From the NCBI GenBank assembly GCA_934155265.1, contig CAKPGU010000003.1, positions 85,903-149,902 on the forward strand: 64,000 nucleotides of DNA. Direction: 5' to 3'. This DNA is from an uncultured Clostridia bacterium (GTDB lineage: Bacteria; Bacillota; Clostridia; TANB77; CAG-508). The translations under genes were made by a program, and so were the position numbers. Under the pieces are notes generated by a model. It was not told the origin of the DNA. It saw only the letters and a program-made list of their open reading frames with translations, and searched no databases. Numbering within the stretch: the stretch's first letter is position 1; every line of letters starts with the position of its first letter. Positions 42,544 through 51,236 of this stretch are shown here, in pieces.

Positions 42544-42939
42544 ATGGGAAAATATGATGACATTATAAATTTGCCACATCATATATCGAGTAAGCATCCT
42601 AGATTAAGTATGGAACAAAGAGCTGCTCAGTTTGCTCCTTTTGCTGCTCTTACTGGATATGGTGATTCTATAAAAGAAACTGCAAGGTTGACTGACAATA
42701 GGATCGAACTGAATGAAGAGGAAAAAGAAATGTTAAATATTAAATTACAAGAGTTAAAAAGTAAGATTTCTACAATGCCACAAATTACTATTACTTATTT
42801 TGTTCCTGATGTAAAAAAGGCTGGGGGAGAGTATATAACTAAAATGAATAAATTGAAAAAAATAGATGAATATAAAAAAATTATAATTTTGGAAGATAAA
42901 ACTATAATACCTATAAACGAAATTATTGAAATTATTTGA
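42544..42939 (+). CDS. YolD-like family protein
   Basis: A 131-residue protein with the YolD signature KYDDIINLPHHISSKHPRLSMEQRAAQFAPFAALTGY near the N terminus. The family forms small SOS-linked partners of UvrX-type Y-family polymerases in Firmicutes and may modulate polymerase access. The in-frame start codons at 42517 (TTG) and 42532 are less likely; ATG 42544 begins at the conserved MGKYDD. Spacing to AAAGG is long, so the start is not certain. Confidence 0.85.
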   Translation: MGKYDDIINLPHHISSKHPRLSMEQRAAQFAPFAALTGYGDSIKETARLTDNRIELNEEEKEMLNIKLQELKSKISTMPQITITYFVPDVKKAGGEYITKMNKLKKIDEYKKIIILEDKTIIPINEIIEII

Positions 42940-42998
42940 TAGAACTAAAGTTTAAAATCCGATATTTACAGAATGCAATATGTGACCAATGCAATTGA

Positions 42999-43149
42999 AA
43001 AAAACTTCGTAATTAGTATAATGTAAGTGTACTAATTATTGAAGTTTTTATTATATAAAGCTACAATCGCTAGCCCTTTGAGATTTTCTCCTTATAGTCG
43101 AAAACTCAAATCGGGCAAGAACAAAGAGCGACTACGTCACTTTGTTCTT
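42999..43149 (+). promoter_or_regulatory. Three consecutive hairpins between yolD-like gene and AAA gene
   Basis: Hairpin A: AAAACTTC ... GAAGTTTT with an inner TAATTAGTA/TACTAATTA stem (about 42999-43047), followed by TTATTAT, probably a terminator. Hairpin B: GCCC-TTTGAG ... CTCAAA-GGGC (about 43072-43116). Hairpin C: AAGAACAAAG (43117-43126) / CTTTGTTCTT (43140-43149). B and C are noticeably richer in G and C than flanking DNA and sit directly before the AAA gene. They could form a structured leader. Confidence 0.6.
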
Positions 43150-43172
43150 AATAAGAAATGGAGGAATAAATC

Positions 43173-44762
43173 ATGAAAAAAATTTTTGATGAAGACACTA
43201 TAAATGAGCTTAATGGAATATATGGAATAGAAAACTGTAAATGGGAGATTTTAGACTATATTAGATATCTAAAGATAAGCAAAGAAAATCACTTTGTAAA
43301 TTACAATATAATGATAAATAATGATTCAGACTATCCGTTTGAAACAAAAATTAGACTTATAGAATTTTTATATAAAAGGTTAAAAAATAACAATATAATC
43401 ACAACAGATTATGAATTTATAACTCAAAACCAATTAAAGTCATTTAAAAAAGAAGATGAGGATGATTTCGAATTGGATGAAACTAAAAAAAAGAAAGAAA
43501 AAAAAGAATTAAAACTAGAAAAGGATTTGATAATTATAGATTCAGAAAAAATATCCTTCAATAGTTATACAGATGAAATAATAGAAATGATGGAAAAAAA
43601 TAAAAATAAAGTATATATATTAATAAATAAATGTTATTTTTTTAGAGATGACATAGGAGTATTTAACAAATATTTTGACTGGTATTTTAAAATTGATGAA
43701 ATATCAAAAGAAAATAAAATAAACTATGCTACAAACATCTTATATGAAAATAAAATCAATATTAGTAACAAATGTAATTATATAAATGAATTATCAGAAG
43801 AACAATTTATTATTGTAAAGTCAAAGATGAACCGTTTGATATTGAATTGTAAGTTAAATGGAATAAACGAAGTAAACAATAAAGTTATTCAAAAATATTT
43901 AATAAATACAGAAGAATTAAATAAGAACCAAAAAGAGTCTGAAAAAGATTTAAATTTTGATTCTTTAATAGGAGTTGAAGACATAAAAGGAAAAATTGAT
44001 AAGATTGTTAATTATTTGAAAATATGTAAAAACAGAGAAAGTAAATTACCAACATTACATATGTGTTTTACAGGAAATCCAGGAACAGGAAAGACGACAG
44101 TAGCAAGAATAATAGGGCAAATATTTGAAAAAGAAAAAATTTTATCTAATGGTACATTTGTTGAAATACATGGACGAGATTTAGTTGGAAAATATGTTGG
44201 TTGGACAGCAAAAGAAGTTAAAAAAATTGTTGAAAAGGCTAAAGGTGGAGTTTTATTTATAGATGAAGCATATAGCTTAAATTCTAATGACAGTGGTTCT
44301 TTTGCAGATGAAGCAATAGCGACATTAATAAAAGAAATGGAAGATAATAGAGATGATTTATGCATTATATTGGCAGGATATCAGGATGAAATGGCAGGCT
44401 TAATAAAAAGAAATCCTGGTTTTGAAAGTAGGATACAATTTTATATTGATTTTCCTAACTATAATGAAAATGAATTATATCAAATATTTAAAAGTCTTGC
44501 TCAAAAAGAAAAATACAAGTTGTCTAGCCAAATAAAGGAGATTTTACTAGAAGATTTTAGAAATCAAAGAACAAGTAAATCATTTTCAAATGGTAGATAT
44601 GTAAGAAATATATATGAAAAGGTTAAGATTGAGCAAGCTAATAGAGTTTCAGCGAATGATAAAGAAAATATAAATTTGATAAAAAAATGTGATGTTGAGG
44701 CGGTTTTAATCGAACAAAAACCTGTAGAAGTTCATAAAGTAAAAATAGGTTTTGCAGTATAA
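43173..44762 (+). CDS. AAA+ ATPase, SpoVK/CbbX-like
   Basis: A 529-residue protein. The N-terminal half (1 to about 265) is unrecognised, charged, with a lysine/glutamate-rich linker near 100-115. The C-terminal half is a CbbX/SpoVK-type AAA+ module: IGVEDIKGKIDKIVNYLKI, Walker A GNPGTGKTT (about 301-309), GRDLVGKYVGWTAKEV, Walker B VLFIDEAYSL (about 360-369), ADEAIATLIKEMEDNRDDL, and the arginine-finger region NPGFESRIQ. These act as ring remodelling factors. Strong AATGGAGGAAT ribosome site. It precedes the WYL/DUF262 operon and has a separate promoter gap, so functional linkage is a guess. Confidence 0.85.
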   Translation: MKKIFDEDTINELNGIYGIENCKWEILDYIRYLKISKENHFVNYNIMINNDSDYPFETKIRLIEFLYKRLKNNNIITTDYEFITQNQLKSFKKEDEDDFELDETKKKKEKKELKLEKDLIIIDSEKISFNSYTDEIIEMMEKNKNKVYILINKCYFFRDDIGVFNKYFDWYFKIDEISKENKINYATNILYENKINISNKCNYINELSEEQFIIVKSKMNRLILNCKLNGINEVNNKVIQKYLINTEELNKNQKESEKDLNFDSLIGVEDIKGKIDKIVNYLKICKNRESKLPTLHMCFTGNPGTGKTTVARIIGQIFEKEKILSNGTFVEIHGRDLVGKYVGWTAKEVKKIVEKAKGGVLFIDEAYSLNSNDSGSFADEAIATLIKEMEDNRDDLCIILAGYQDEMAGLIKRNPGFESRIQFYIDFPNYNENELYQIFKSLAQKEKYKLSSQIKEILLEDFRNQRTSKSFSNGRYVRNIYEKVKIEQANRVSANDKENINLIKKCDVEAVLIEQKPVEVHKVKIGFAV

Positions 44763-44800
44763 TTTTTATTGTTCCTATATAAAAAATAATAAATAATATG

Positions 44801-44828
44801 TTGCAAATTTCTTTAGATATGATATTAT
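44801..44828 (+). promoter_or_regulatory. SigA-type promoter of the WYL-DUF262 operon
   Basis: TTGCAA (44801-44806), 16-base spacer, TATTAT (44823-44828), about 40 bases before the WYL regulator ATG. Confidence 0.5.
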
Positions 44829-44866
44829 AAAGACAGTTAAAAATAAAGAAAAATAGGAGAAGAGTT

Positions 44867-45862
44867 ATGGACTTATACGAAAAAAACGGAAATATATTAT
44901 ATATATTAAATGTATTAAAGAAATATACTGACGAAGAACATCTACTATCTGCAGTAGAAATAGGAAGAAAAGTAGAAGAGATATATGATGTAGAAATAGA
45001 TTCACGAACAATAAGAAGAAATATTAATTTATTAAAATATAAATTAGAGTTTGACATAAGTACAAGAGAAGAAAATGGAAAAGGATATTATTTAAATCGT
45101 GATCCAGAAACTGATTTTGAGCCAGGTGAAGTAAGAGCAATAATAGATAATTTTAGTTATGCCAATTACATTGTACCTAACATAGCTAAAGAAATTATAA
45201 AGAAATGTAAAAATTTACAAACAATATATGAAAATGAAAAAATAAAAGATTATCAAATATATTCAGTTAATAACAAAACCGAAAATGTAGAAGTAATAAA
45301 AAATATAGAGGATATTTCTAACAGTATTTATCATAACCACAAAATTAAATTCGAATATTGGAAATATGAAATAACCAATAAACTAGAAAAACAAATAGTA
45401 AGTACCCCTGTAGTTTCACCTTATGCAATAGTTTATAATAAACAGGAATTTTATTTTATAGGAATCAAAGATGGACAAGATAAATTTTATCATTATAGAT
45501 TAGATAGAATGAAAAATGTAAAAGAGTTAGACGAAAAAATAACAATTAAAAAAACAAAATCGCAGATAAAAGATTTTGCAGAATCAACAGTTGAAATGTT
45601 TGGCGGTAAAAAAGAAGAAATAGAATCAATTTGTAATAAATGCCTTTTAAATGCTGTTTTCGATATTTTTGGAAAAAATATTACTATTGAAAAGATACAA
45701 GGAGATGATAACAATTTTAAATTAATTGTAGATTCAAATCCTATGGGATTCAAAATGTGGGCAATGAGAAATATTGATATGGTAGAAGTTCTTAAGCCAG
45801 TGAACCTAAGAAATGAAATTAAAGAAATAGTTCAAAATGCTATGAAAAGATATGAAAAATAA
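44867..45862 (+). CDS. WYL-domain transcriptional regulator
   Basis: A 331-residue protein: N-terminal winged helix (about 10-65, LSAVEIGRKVEEIYDVEIDSRTIRRNINLLKYKL) and a WYL domain in the middle (HKIKFEYWKYEITN ... VSPYAIVYNKQEFYFIGIKDGQDKFYHYRLDRMKNV), which usually binds ligands or nucleic acid and controls defence loci. A C-terminal WCX-like domain ends with KPVNLRNEIKEIVQNAMKRY. AGGAGAAGAG gives the start. It is the first gene of an overlapping operon; 9 bases separate it from the first DUF262 gene, so it is likely an autoregulator of that system. Confidence 0.92.
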   Translation: MDLYEKNGNILYILNVLKKYTDEEHLLSAVEIGRKVEEIYDVEIDSRTIRRNINLLKYKLEFDISTREENGKGYYLNRDPETDFEPGEVRAIIDNFSYANYIVPNIAKEIIKKCKNLQTIYENEKIKDYQIYSVNNKTENVEVIKNIEDISNSIYHNHKIKFEYWKYEITNKLEKQIVSTPVVSPYAIVYNKQEFYFIGIKDGQDKFYHYRLDRMKNVKELDEKITIKKTKSQIKDFAESTVEMFGGKKEEIESICNKCLLNAVFDIFGKNITIEKIQGDDNNFKLIVDSNPMGFKMWAMRNIDMVEVLKPVNLRNEIKEIVQNAMKRYEK

Positions 45863-45871
45863 GGAGAAAAT

Positions 45872-47836
45872 ATGTCAGAAATTGTTGAAAAAATAAAAGA
45901 AGAATTGCAAAGTAATAGCTCAGAAGAGCAAATAATTAATAGAATCAATGAATTAATTAAAGAATATAATTCACATCTATCAATAAAGAGTATTACTGAT
46001 ATGTATGGAAAAGAATTTATAATTCCATCATATCAAAGAGGATATAGATGGGAAAATAAACACGTAATGAAATTGCTCGAAGATTTAAAGACATTTTTTG
46101 ATAAAGAAAGGGATTCATTAAAAGATTATTGCTTACAACCTGTAATTGTAAAAAAAGTTGGAAATGATTATGAAATAATTGACGGTCAGCAAAGGCTTAC
46201 TACAATGTTATTGATTTTAAAAAATATATTTAATGATGATGAAAATTGTAGATATAAATTTAGATTTGAAACTAGAGAAAACGATAATATTGAAAACTTT
46301 TTAAACTCTTCAAATGAAATAGAATTGAGTAAGAATACGATAGATGAGTATTACTTACATAATGCTAAAGAAGGAATAAAAAGTTTCTTTCAAAAAAATG
46401 AAAAGTTAAGTCAAGCAGATATTGAAAGAATAAAAATATTATGGTATGAAATAAAAAGTGATGATAAAGAATATGATAATCCAAATACAATATTTGCAAG
46501 GATTAATGCAGGAAAAATACCTTTAACAAATGCTGAATTATCAAAGGCATTGTTACTTAAACTTACAAATCTAAAAAACTATAAAAATTTTGAATTTATT
46601 CAAAAAGAAAATTCTAAAACATGGGATGAAATTGAAGATTTTTTTGAAAATGATGAATTTTGGTATTTTATAGTAAATAAAGATACTACACAATATAATA
46701 GAACTAGAATTGATTTATTATTTGACATATATGCAAAGAAAATGATCAAAAAAATGAACAAAGAAAATATTTTTGACGATATTGAAGATAAAATAAATAA
46801 CAATGAAGATAACAAGGCAGAAATATGGAACGATTTAAAAGAAATCTATTTCTATTTGAAAGAATGGTATGAGGATATTGAAATATACCATTTGATAGGA
46901 TATATGATTTATTTTGAAATGAATTATAAAAATAATTTTGTTAAATTTATTGCAGAATTAATAAAAAAGTATGAAGAACAAGACAAAGAAAAATTCAAAA
47001 ATTATTTATATAAAACAATTTTTGATAATTTATATGAAGAATATCAAAAAGCTTATGAGTCTGAAAACAAAGAAAATAAGTTTATTTGGTTAGATAATAT
47101 TGAATATGATTCTGGTCTAAATAATAACAACAATATAATAAGAAAAATATTATTATTATTTAATTTAGTTTCAATGACAGAAATTAATAAGAGAATATCT
47201 TTTAATGAAATAAAAAATGAAAATTGGAATATAGAACATGTATATCCTGTACATGACGGATTAGAAGAAAAAGATAACAGAAAAGAATTAAATAAACAGA
47301 TAACAATACATATCAACAAATACAAAATGATGAATGCAGGATTTAAAGAATATGAGTCTAATTTTGCAAAATTAGACGAAGATCTAAAAAAATTAAATAC
47401 TCTAGAAGAAAACGATTATAATGACGAAGAATATAGAAAAATATTAAATGAAATAAATGAGATAATGTTTATAGTATCTCCAACAGAAGAAAATAAATCT
47501 AAACTAGGAAATTTAGTATTATTAAATGAATCAATAAATAAAAGTTATCAAAATGATTTTTTTGTAGATAAAAGAAAAGTAATAATTGAAAAAATCATAA
47601 AAGGAAAAAATAATAAAAGTGAACAGATAAAATATATTTTACCATGCACAGAAAGAGTGTTCTTAAAATTTTATAGTAATGATATTTTGCAAACTGAAAG
47701 ATGGGATGATAAAGATTGTGAGAAATATCTTAACGCAATAGAAAAAGAACTAAACAAAGCTTTTGACGGAATAAAAAGAGGAGGATTTAGAAAATCTAAA
47801 ATAATAAAAAATAGAAGAGGTGAAATAAAAAAATGA
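45872..47836 (+). CDS. DUF262/DUF1524 (GmrSD-like) protein
   Basis: A 654-residue protein with a DUF262 ParB-like nuclease/NTPase region at the N terminus: PSYQRGYRW (52-60) and DGQQRLTT (104-111). A C-terminal HNH-type DUF1524 region carries NWNIEHVYPV (His near 454) and LGNLVLLNESINKSYQNDFF with further ligands. This is the GmrS+GmrD arrangement found in type IV, modified-DNA-specific restriction systems such as GmrSD and BrxU. The start follows AAGGAGAAAAT. It overlaps the second DUF262 gene by ATGA (47833-47836), so the two are translationally coupled subunits. Confidence 0.9.
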   Translation: MSEIVEKIKEELQSNSSEEQIINRINELIKEYNSHLSIKSITDMYGKEFIIPSYQRGYRWENKHVMKLLEDLKTFFDKERDSLKDYCLQPVIVKKVGNDYEIIDGQQRLTTMLLILKNIFNDDENCRYKFRFETRENDNIENFLNSSNEIELSKNTIDEYYLHNAKEGIKSFFQKNEKLSQADIERIKILWYEIKSDDKEYDNPNTIFARINAGKIPLTNAELSKALLLKLTNLKNYKNFEFIQKENSKTWDEIEDFFENDEFWYFIVNKDTTQYNRTRIDLLFDIYAKKMIKKMNKENIFDDIEDKINNNEDNKAEIWNDLKEIYFYLKEWYEDIEIYHLIGYMIYFEMNYKNNFVKFIAELIKKYEEQDKEKFKNYLYKTIFDNLYEEYQKAYESENKENKFIWLDNIEYDSGLNNNNNIIRKILLLFNLVSMTEINKRISFNEIKNENWNIEHVYPVHDGLEEKDNRKELNKQITIHINKYKMMNAGFKEYESNFAKLDEDLKKLNTLEENDYNDEEYRKILNEINEIMFIVSPTEENKSKLGNLVLLNESINKSYQNDFFVDKRKVIIEKIIKGKNNKSEQIKYILPCTERVFLKFYSNDILQTERWDDKDCEKYLNAIEKELNKAFDGIKRGGFRKSKIIKNRRGEIKK

Positions 47837-50304
47837 CATTTTTAGAATTACTAAGTAGATATGAAAAAATAGAAATTCCAAGAATACAACGAAACTATGC
47901 ACAAGGTAGAGAAAATGAAACAATTGTTAGAAATAGTTTTCTAAATGATTTAGTTAATGTATTAAATAGTGATGATGCAAATATATGTTTAGATTTTATT
48001 TATGGATCTGAATTAAATTATGAAGATATAAAAAAAGAAGAAAAAAAGAAATTTATACCAGTAGATGGTCAACAAAGATTAACTACATTATACTTGTTAT
48101 ATTGGTATGTTAACAACTGCTTGGCAAAGGAAAAAAATGAAAAAATTAATAAAGAATTAAAAAAATTTACTTACGAGACCAGAGATTCCTCAAAAAGTTT
48201 TTGTAAAAATTTAATAGAAAAAGGCATTAACCAAAATACAAATAAGGATAAAATTAGCGAAAAAATACAAACACAAATATGGTATTTATTAGATTGGAAT
48301 ATGGATTCAACAATAAAGGCTATGTTGATAATGTTAGACGAAATTGAAAGAAGATTAAGCGATAAAAAAATAAATAAAGAAAATATAATAAATAATACAA
48401 TAGGAAATGAAAAAATTTATTTTTATTCAATCGAAATAGATAATTTTGGAAGTGCAGATGAAATATATATAAAGATGAATTCTAGAGGAAAAGAATTAAC
48501 ATTATTTGAAAATTTTAAATCCAAATTAGAAAAATATATAGAAAGCTTATATGATGAAAGTTTAGATACATATAGTTCAAATATAGATAATAAATGGCTT
48601 AATTATTTTTGGAAAAAATTAAAGAAATTGAAGAATAACGATGTAAAAGAAAATGAGATAGAAAATATTGATGATTGGCTAATGAATATATATATGACAA
48701 TTTTTGAGAATCAGTGTGCGGTTACATTACTAGAAAAAGATGATAACACAATAGAAAATGAAATTAAATATTTTGATAATTTCATAACATATCAAGAAAA
48801 AAGAGAAATTGATTTTGACAATATGGTTAGTACTGCAAAAATAAACAAAGAATGTATAAAACAAAGCCAATTATTATTTGAGTATTTTTCAAATAAAGAC
48901 GAAAACGATGATTTAAATATTGTTAATCAAAATGAAATGTATGAAAAAATCATGAATATCAATAAATCTCACTCAAATGATTTAAGACCTGAAAAAGTAG
49001 AACTTTTTGCAATGTGTAAATTTTTACGATATAAAAACAAAAACGAGCTTGATTCGAATGAAAAATTAGAACTATCAAAAATATTATATTTTGTCAGAAA
49101 TATAGTAGAAAATATGTATATGGACAGTGCTAAAAGATATTGTATGATGATATCTAATATAAATGATATTTTAAATTCAATATTTAGAGAAAATGGAATT
49201 CAACAATATTTGGAAAAAATAACTCAATATAGTGATGAAAATATAAATGGTCTTTTTAATAAATATGGAGAATTTGATAACGAATTTAAATATTTATTAA
49301 AAGGTGAAATAACTAAAGCAAAATATATAAGTCAAAACGAAGAATGGAAAAAAGAAATTCTTAAAATAGATAAACATCCTTATTTTAAAGGAAATACACA
49401 ATTTTTATTTGAATTTATTAATGAATATAATGATGAAAAACTTGCAATGTATAAAAATTATAGTCAAAAAATCAGAACAATATTTAACGAAAAAAGTATT
49501 GATTCTCTTTTAAATGAAGATACACAATATTACTTTAGGAGAGCATTATTAACATTTGGCAATTATATGATTAGATATGGAAAAAGATATAGTTTTTTAG
49601 TAATGAGTGATAAATATAATAGTTGGTATAATCTACTAACAGAAGAGAAATATAAAGGTCAAAGAATAATTGTAAAAAAATTATTAGATAAAATATCAGA
49701 AAGTGTAAATTATTGTGAAAATGATGAAACTATTTCTGATTTAAGAAATCAAATAGAAGACGCCATAAAACATATAGTAAAAGACTATATTGCTAATGAT
49801 ACAATTCCAGAGTGGACAAACTGTTGCATAAAATATCCAGAAATAATTAAAGATACACTTAGTGAAGGAGAAGGATATTTAAAAGCTGTTGGAAGTGGTA
49901 ATTTAGATAATGATAGGCAAATTTTAATTGCAAAAAGTAAAAGCAACAATGCTAGAAATTGGGACTTTTATACTTATGTATTAAAATGCCAAATTCATGA
50001 ACTATTGAATTTAGAACCAATAAAGTATGAGTATAAAACAGTAATTGCAAGTACAGAATTTATTAAATACAATTTTAACAAGTGCAATATATATGTAAAA
50101 TGTAATTATGGATATAGTTTTTCATATTGTTTGGCCATTGAAAAAAATAATAAAGAATTAGAAAATATAAAATATATATTGCAAAAAGATGGAAAACTTG
50201 ATGAAGATGGAAAACATTATATTTTTGAATATAATAATGATAATGAAATAATAGAAGCTATGAAGAGGATAAAGGAGTGGTTTGGTGACAACAAAAATAA
50301 TTAA
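47833..50304 (+). CDS. Second DUF262 protein (GmrSD-like partner, 823 aa)
   Basis: An 823-residue protein with a DUF262 N terminus: PRIQRNYAQGR (16-26), DGQQRLTT (78-85), and the conserved SADEIYIKMNSRGKELTLFENFKSKLE (about 213-239), the usual N-x-R-G-x-x-L motif. The large C-terminal part (about 280-823) is charged and helical without an HNH I can see. Overlap by ATGA with the HNH-bearing subunit suggests a complex with one catalytic and one larger specificity or sensing partner. AGAGGTG supplies its ribosome site. The last 20 bases overlap the hydrolase gene. Confidence 0.85.
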   Translation: MTFLELLSRYEKIEIPRIQRNYAQGRENETIVRNSFLNDLVNVLNSDDANICLDFIYGSELNYEDIKKEEKKKFIPVDGQQRLTTLYLLYWYVNNCLAKEKNEKINKELKKFTYETRDSSKSFCKNLIEKGINQNTNKDKISEKIQTQIWYLLDWNMDSTIKAMLIMLDEIERRLSDKKINKENIINNTIGNEKIYFYSIEIDNFGSADEIYIKMNSRGKELTLFENFKSKLEKYIESLYDESLDTYSSNIDNKWLNYFWKKLKKLKNNDVKENEIENIDDWLMNIYMTIFENQCAVTLLEKDDNTIENEIKYFDNFITYQEKREIDFDNMVSTAKINKECIKQSQLLFEYFSNKDENDDLNIVNQNEMYEKIMNINKSHSNDLRPEKVELFAMCKFLRYKNKNELDSNEKLELSKILYFVRNIVENMYMDSAKRYCMMISNINDILNSIFRENGIQQYLEKITQYSDENINGLFNKYGEFDNEFKYLLKGEITKAKYISQNEEWKKEILKIDKHPYFKGNTQFLFEFINEYNDEKLAMYKNYSQKIRTIFNEKSIDSLLNEDTQYYFRRALLTFGNYMIRYGKRYSFLVMSDKYNSWYNLLTEEKYKGQRIIVKKLLDKISESVNYCENDETISDLRNQIEDAIKHIVKDYIANDTIPEWTNCCIKYPEIIKDTLSEGEGYLKAVGSGNLDNDRQILIAKSKSNNARNWDFYTYVLKCQIHELLNLEPIKYEYKTVIASTEFIKYNFNKCNIYVKCNYGYSFSYCLAIEKNNKELENIKYILQKDGKLDEDGKHYIFEYNNDNEIIEAMKRIKEWFGDNKNN

Positions 50305-51157
50305 ATTTGAAGCTACAGACGGTATTTTATTAGAAGGAATCTTAAATAAATGTGAAAGTGATACTGATAAAATTTTAATCCAAATACATGGAATGACAAG
50401 CAATTGTTTTAAAAAAAGAGAAAAAATAATTGCTAACAAAGTGAGTTCATTAAATATAGACACACTATGTTTTAATAATAGAGGTAGTGAAATTATCAAA
50501 TACTGTCAAAAGAAAACTGGAGAAAAGATATTACAAGGAACTGCTTATGAAAATATTGAAGACAGTTATTTTGATATATTAGGAGCAATAAAATATGTAG
50601 TTAAATTAGGATATAAAAATGTATATTTGCAAGGACACAGTTTGGGCTCAACTAAAATTGTATATGTGTATAATAAACTATTAGAAGAAAATAATCCATA
50701 TTTGAACTATATAAAATCAATAATACTATTATCTTTAGTAGATATACCAGATATGTTAAAAACATTTACTCCAAAAGAAATTATTGAGTTAGCCAATAAT
50801 ATGGAAATAGAAAATAAATTAGAAGAGCTTATGCCTTTTGAATGCTCTATACATCCATTTTCAGTAAAAACATATTTAAAATATATTAAATATTATGAAA
50901 ATATTGATTTTGCAAGATATAGTGATGAAAATTATGATTATGAAAAGATAAATAATATAAAAATACCATTATTCATGAGATGGGGAAATAATAAAGAATT
51001 AATTAAGCAAAATGCAAAAGATTTGGTTTATATATTAAAAAATAAGCTAAGCAATACTCTGTTAGATATCAGTTATATTGATGGTGCAAATCATTCTTAT
51101 AATGGAAAAGAAGATGTCTTAGCACAAGAAATATATGACTTTTTAAATAAAATATAA
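50285..51157 (+). CDS. Alpha/beta hydrolase (DUF1749-like) linked to the DUF262 pair
   Basis: A 290-residue serine hydrolase: QIHGMTSNCF (oxyanion loop), nucleophile elbow GHSLGS (Ser119), and a C-terminal GANHSY histidine. The expected acidic residue after MRWGNN is not clear, so activity is not certain. GTG 50285 is used, 8 bases after AAGGAG; the gene overlaps the second DUF262 gene by 20 bases. That overlap makes it part of the WYL-DUF262-DUF262 operon, an unusual partner for a restriction-like system. No signal peptide, so it acts in the cytosol. Confidence 0.82.
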   Translation: MTTKIIKFEATDGILLEGILNKCESDTDKILIQIHGMTSNCFKKREKIIANKVSSLNIDTLCFNNRGSEIIKYCQKKTGEKILQGTAYENIEDSYFDILGAIKYVVKLGYKNVYLQGHSLGSTKIVYVYNKLLEENNPYLNYIKSIILLSLVDIPDMLKTFTPKEIIELANNMEIENKLEELMPFECSIHPFSVKTYLKYIKYYENIDFARYSDENYDYEKINNIKIPLFMRWGNNKELIKQNAKDLVYILKNKLSNTLLDISYIDGANHSYNGKEDVLAQEIYDFLNKI

Positions 51158-51186
51158 TTGACAAATCACTCATAACGATGTAAAAT
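51158..51186 (+). promoter_or_regulatory. Strong SigA-type promoter of the Clp-M41 fusion gene
   Basis: TTGACA (51158-51163), 17-base spacer, TAAAAT (51181-51186). It abuts the hydrolase stop codon and lies about 50 bases before the next ATG; it makes the fusion gene a separate transcription unit. Confidence 0.7.
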
Positions 51187-51236
51187 ATTTATGTTACTTA
51201 TATCACAAAGAGGATACATTATAGGAGGTAATTGTT

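Noticed and set aside
43173..44762. Naming the AAA protein SpoVK
   Set aside because: The AAA module matches the CbbX/SpoVK group, but the 265-residue N-terminal half and the defence-like neighbourhood differ from the sporulation protein.
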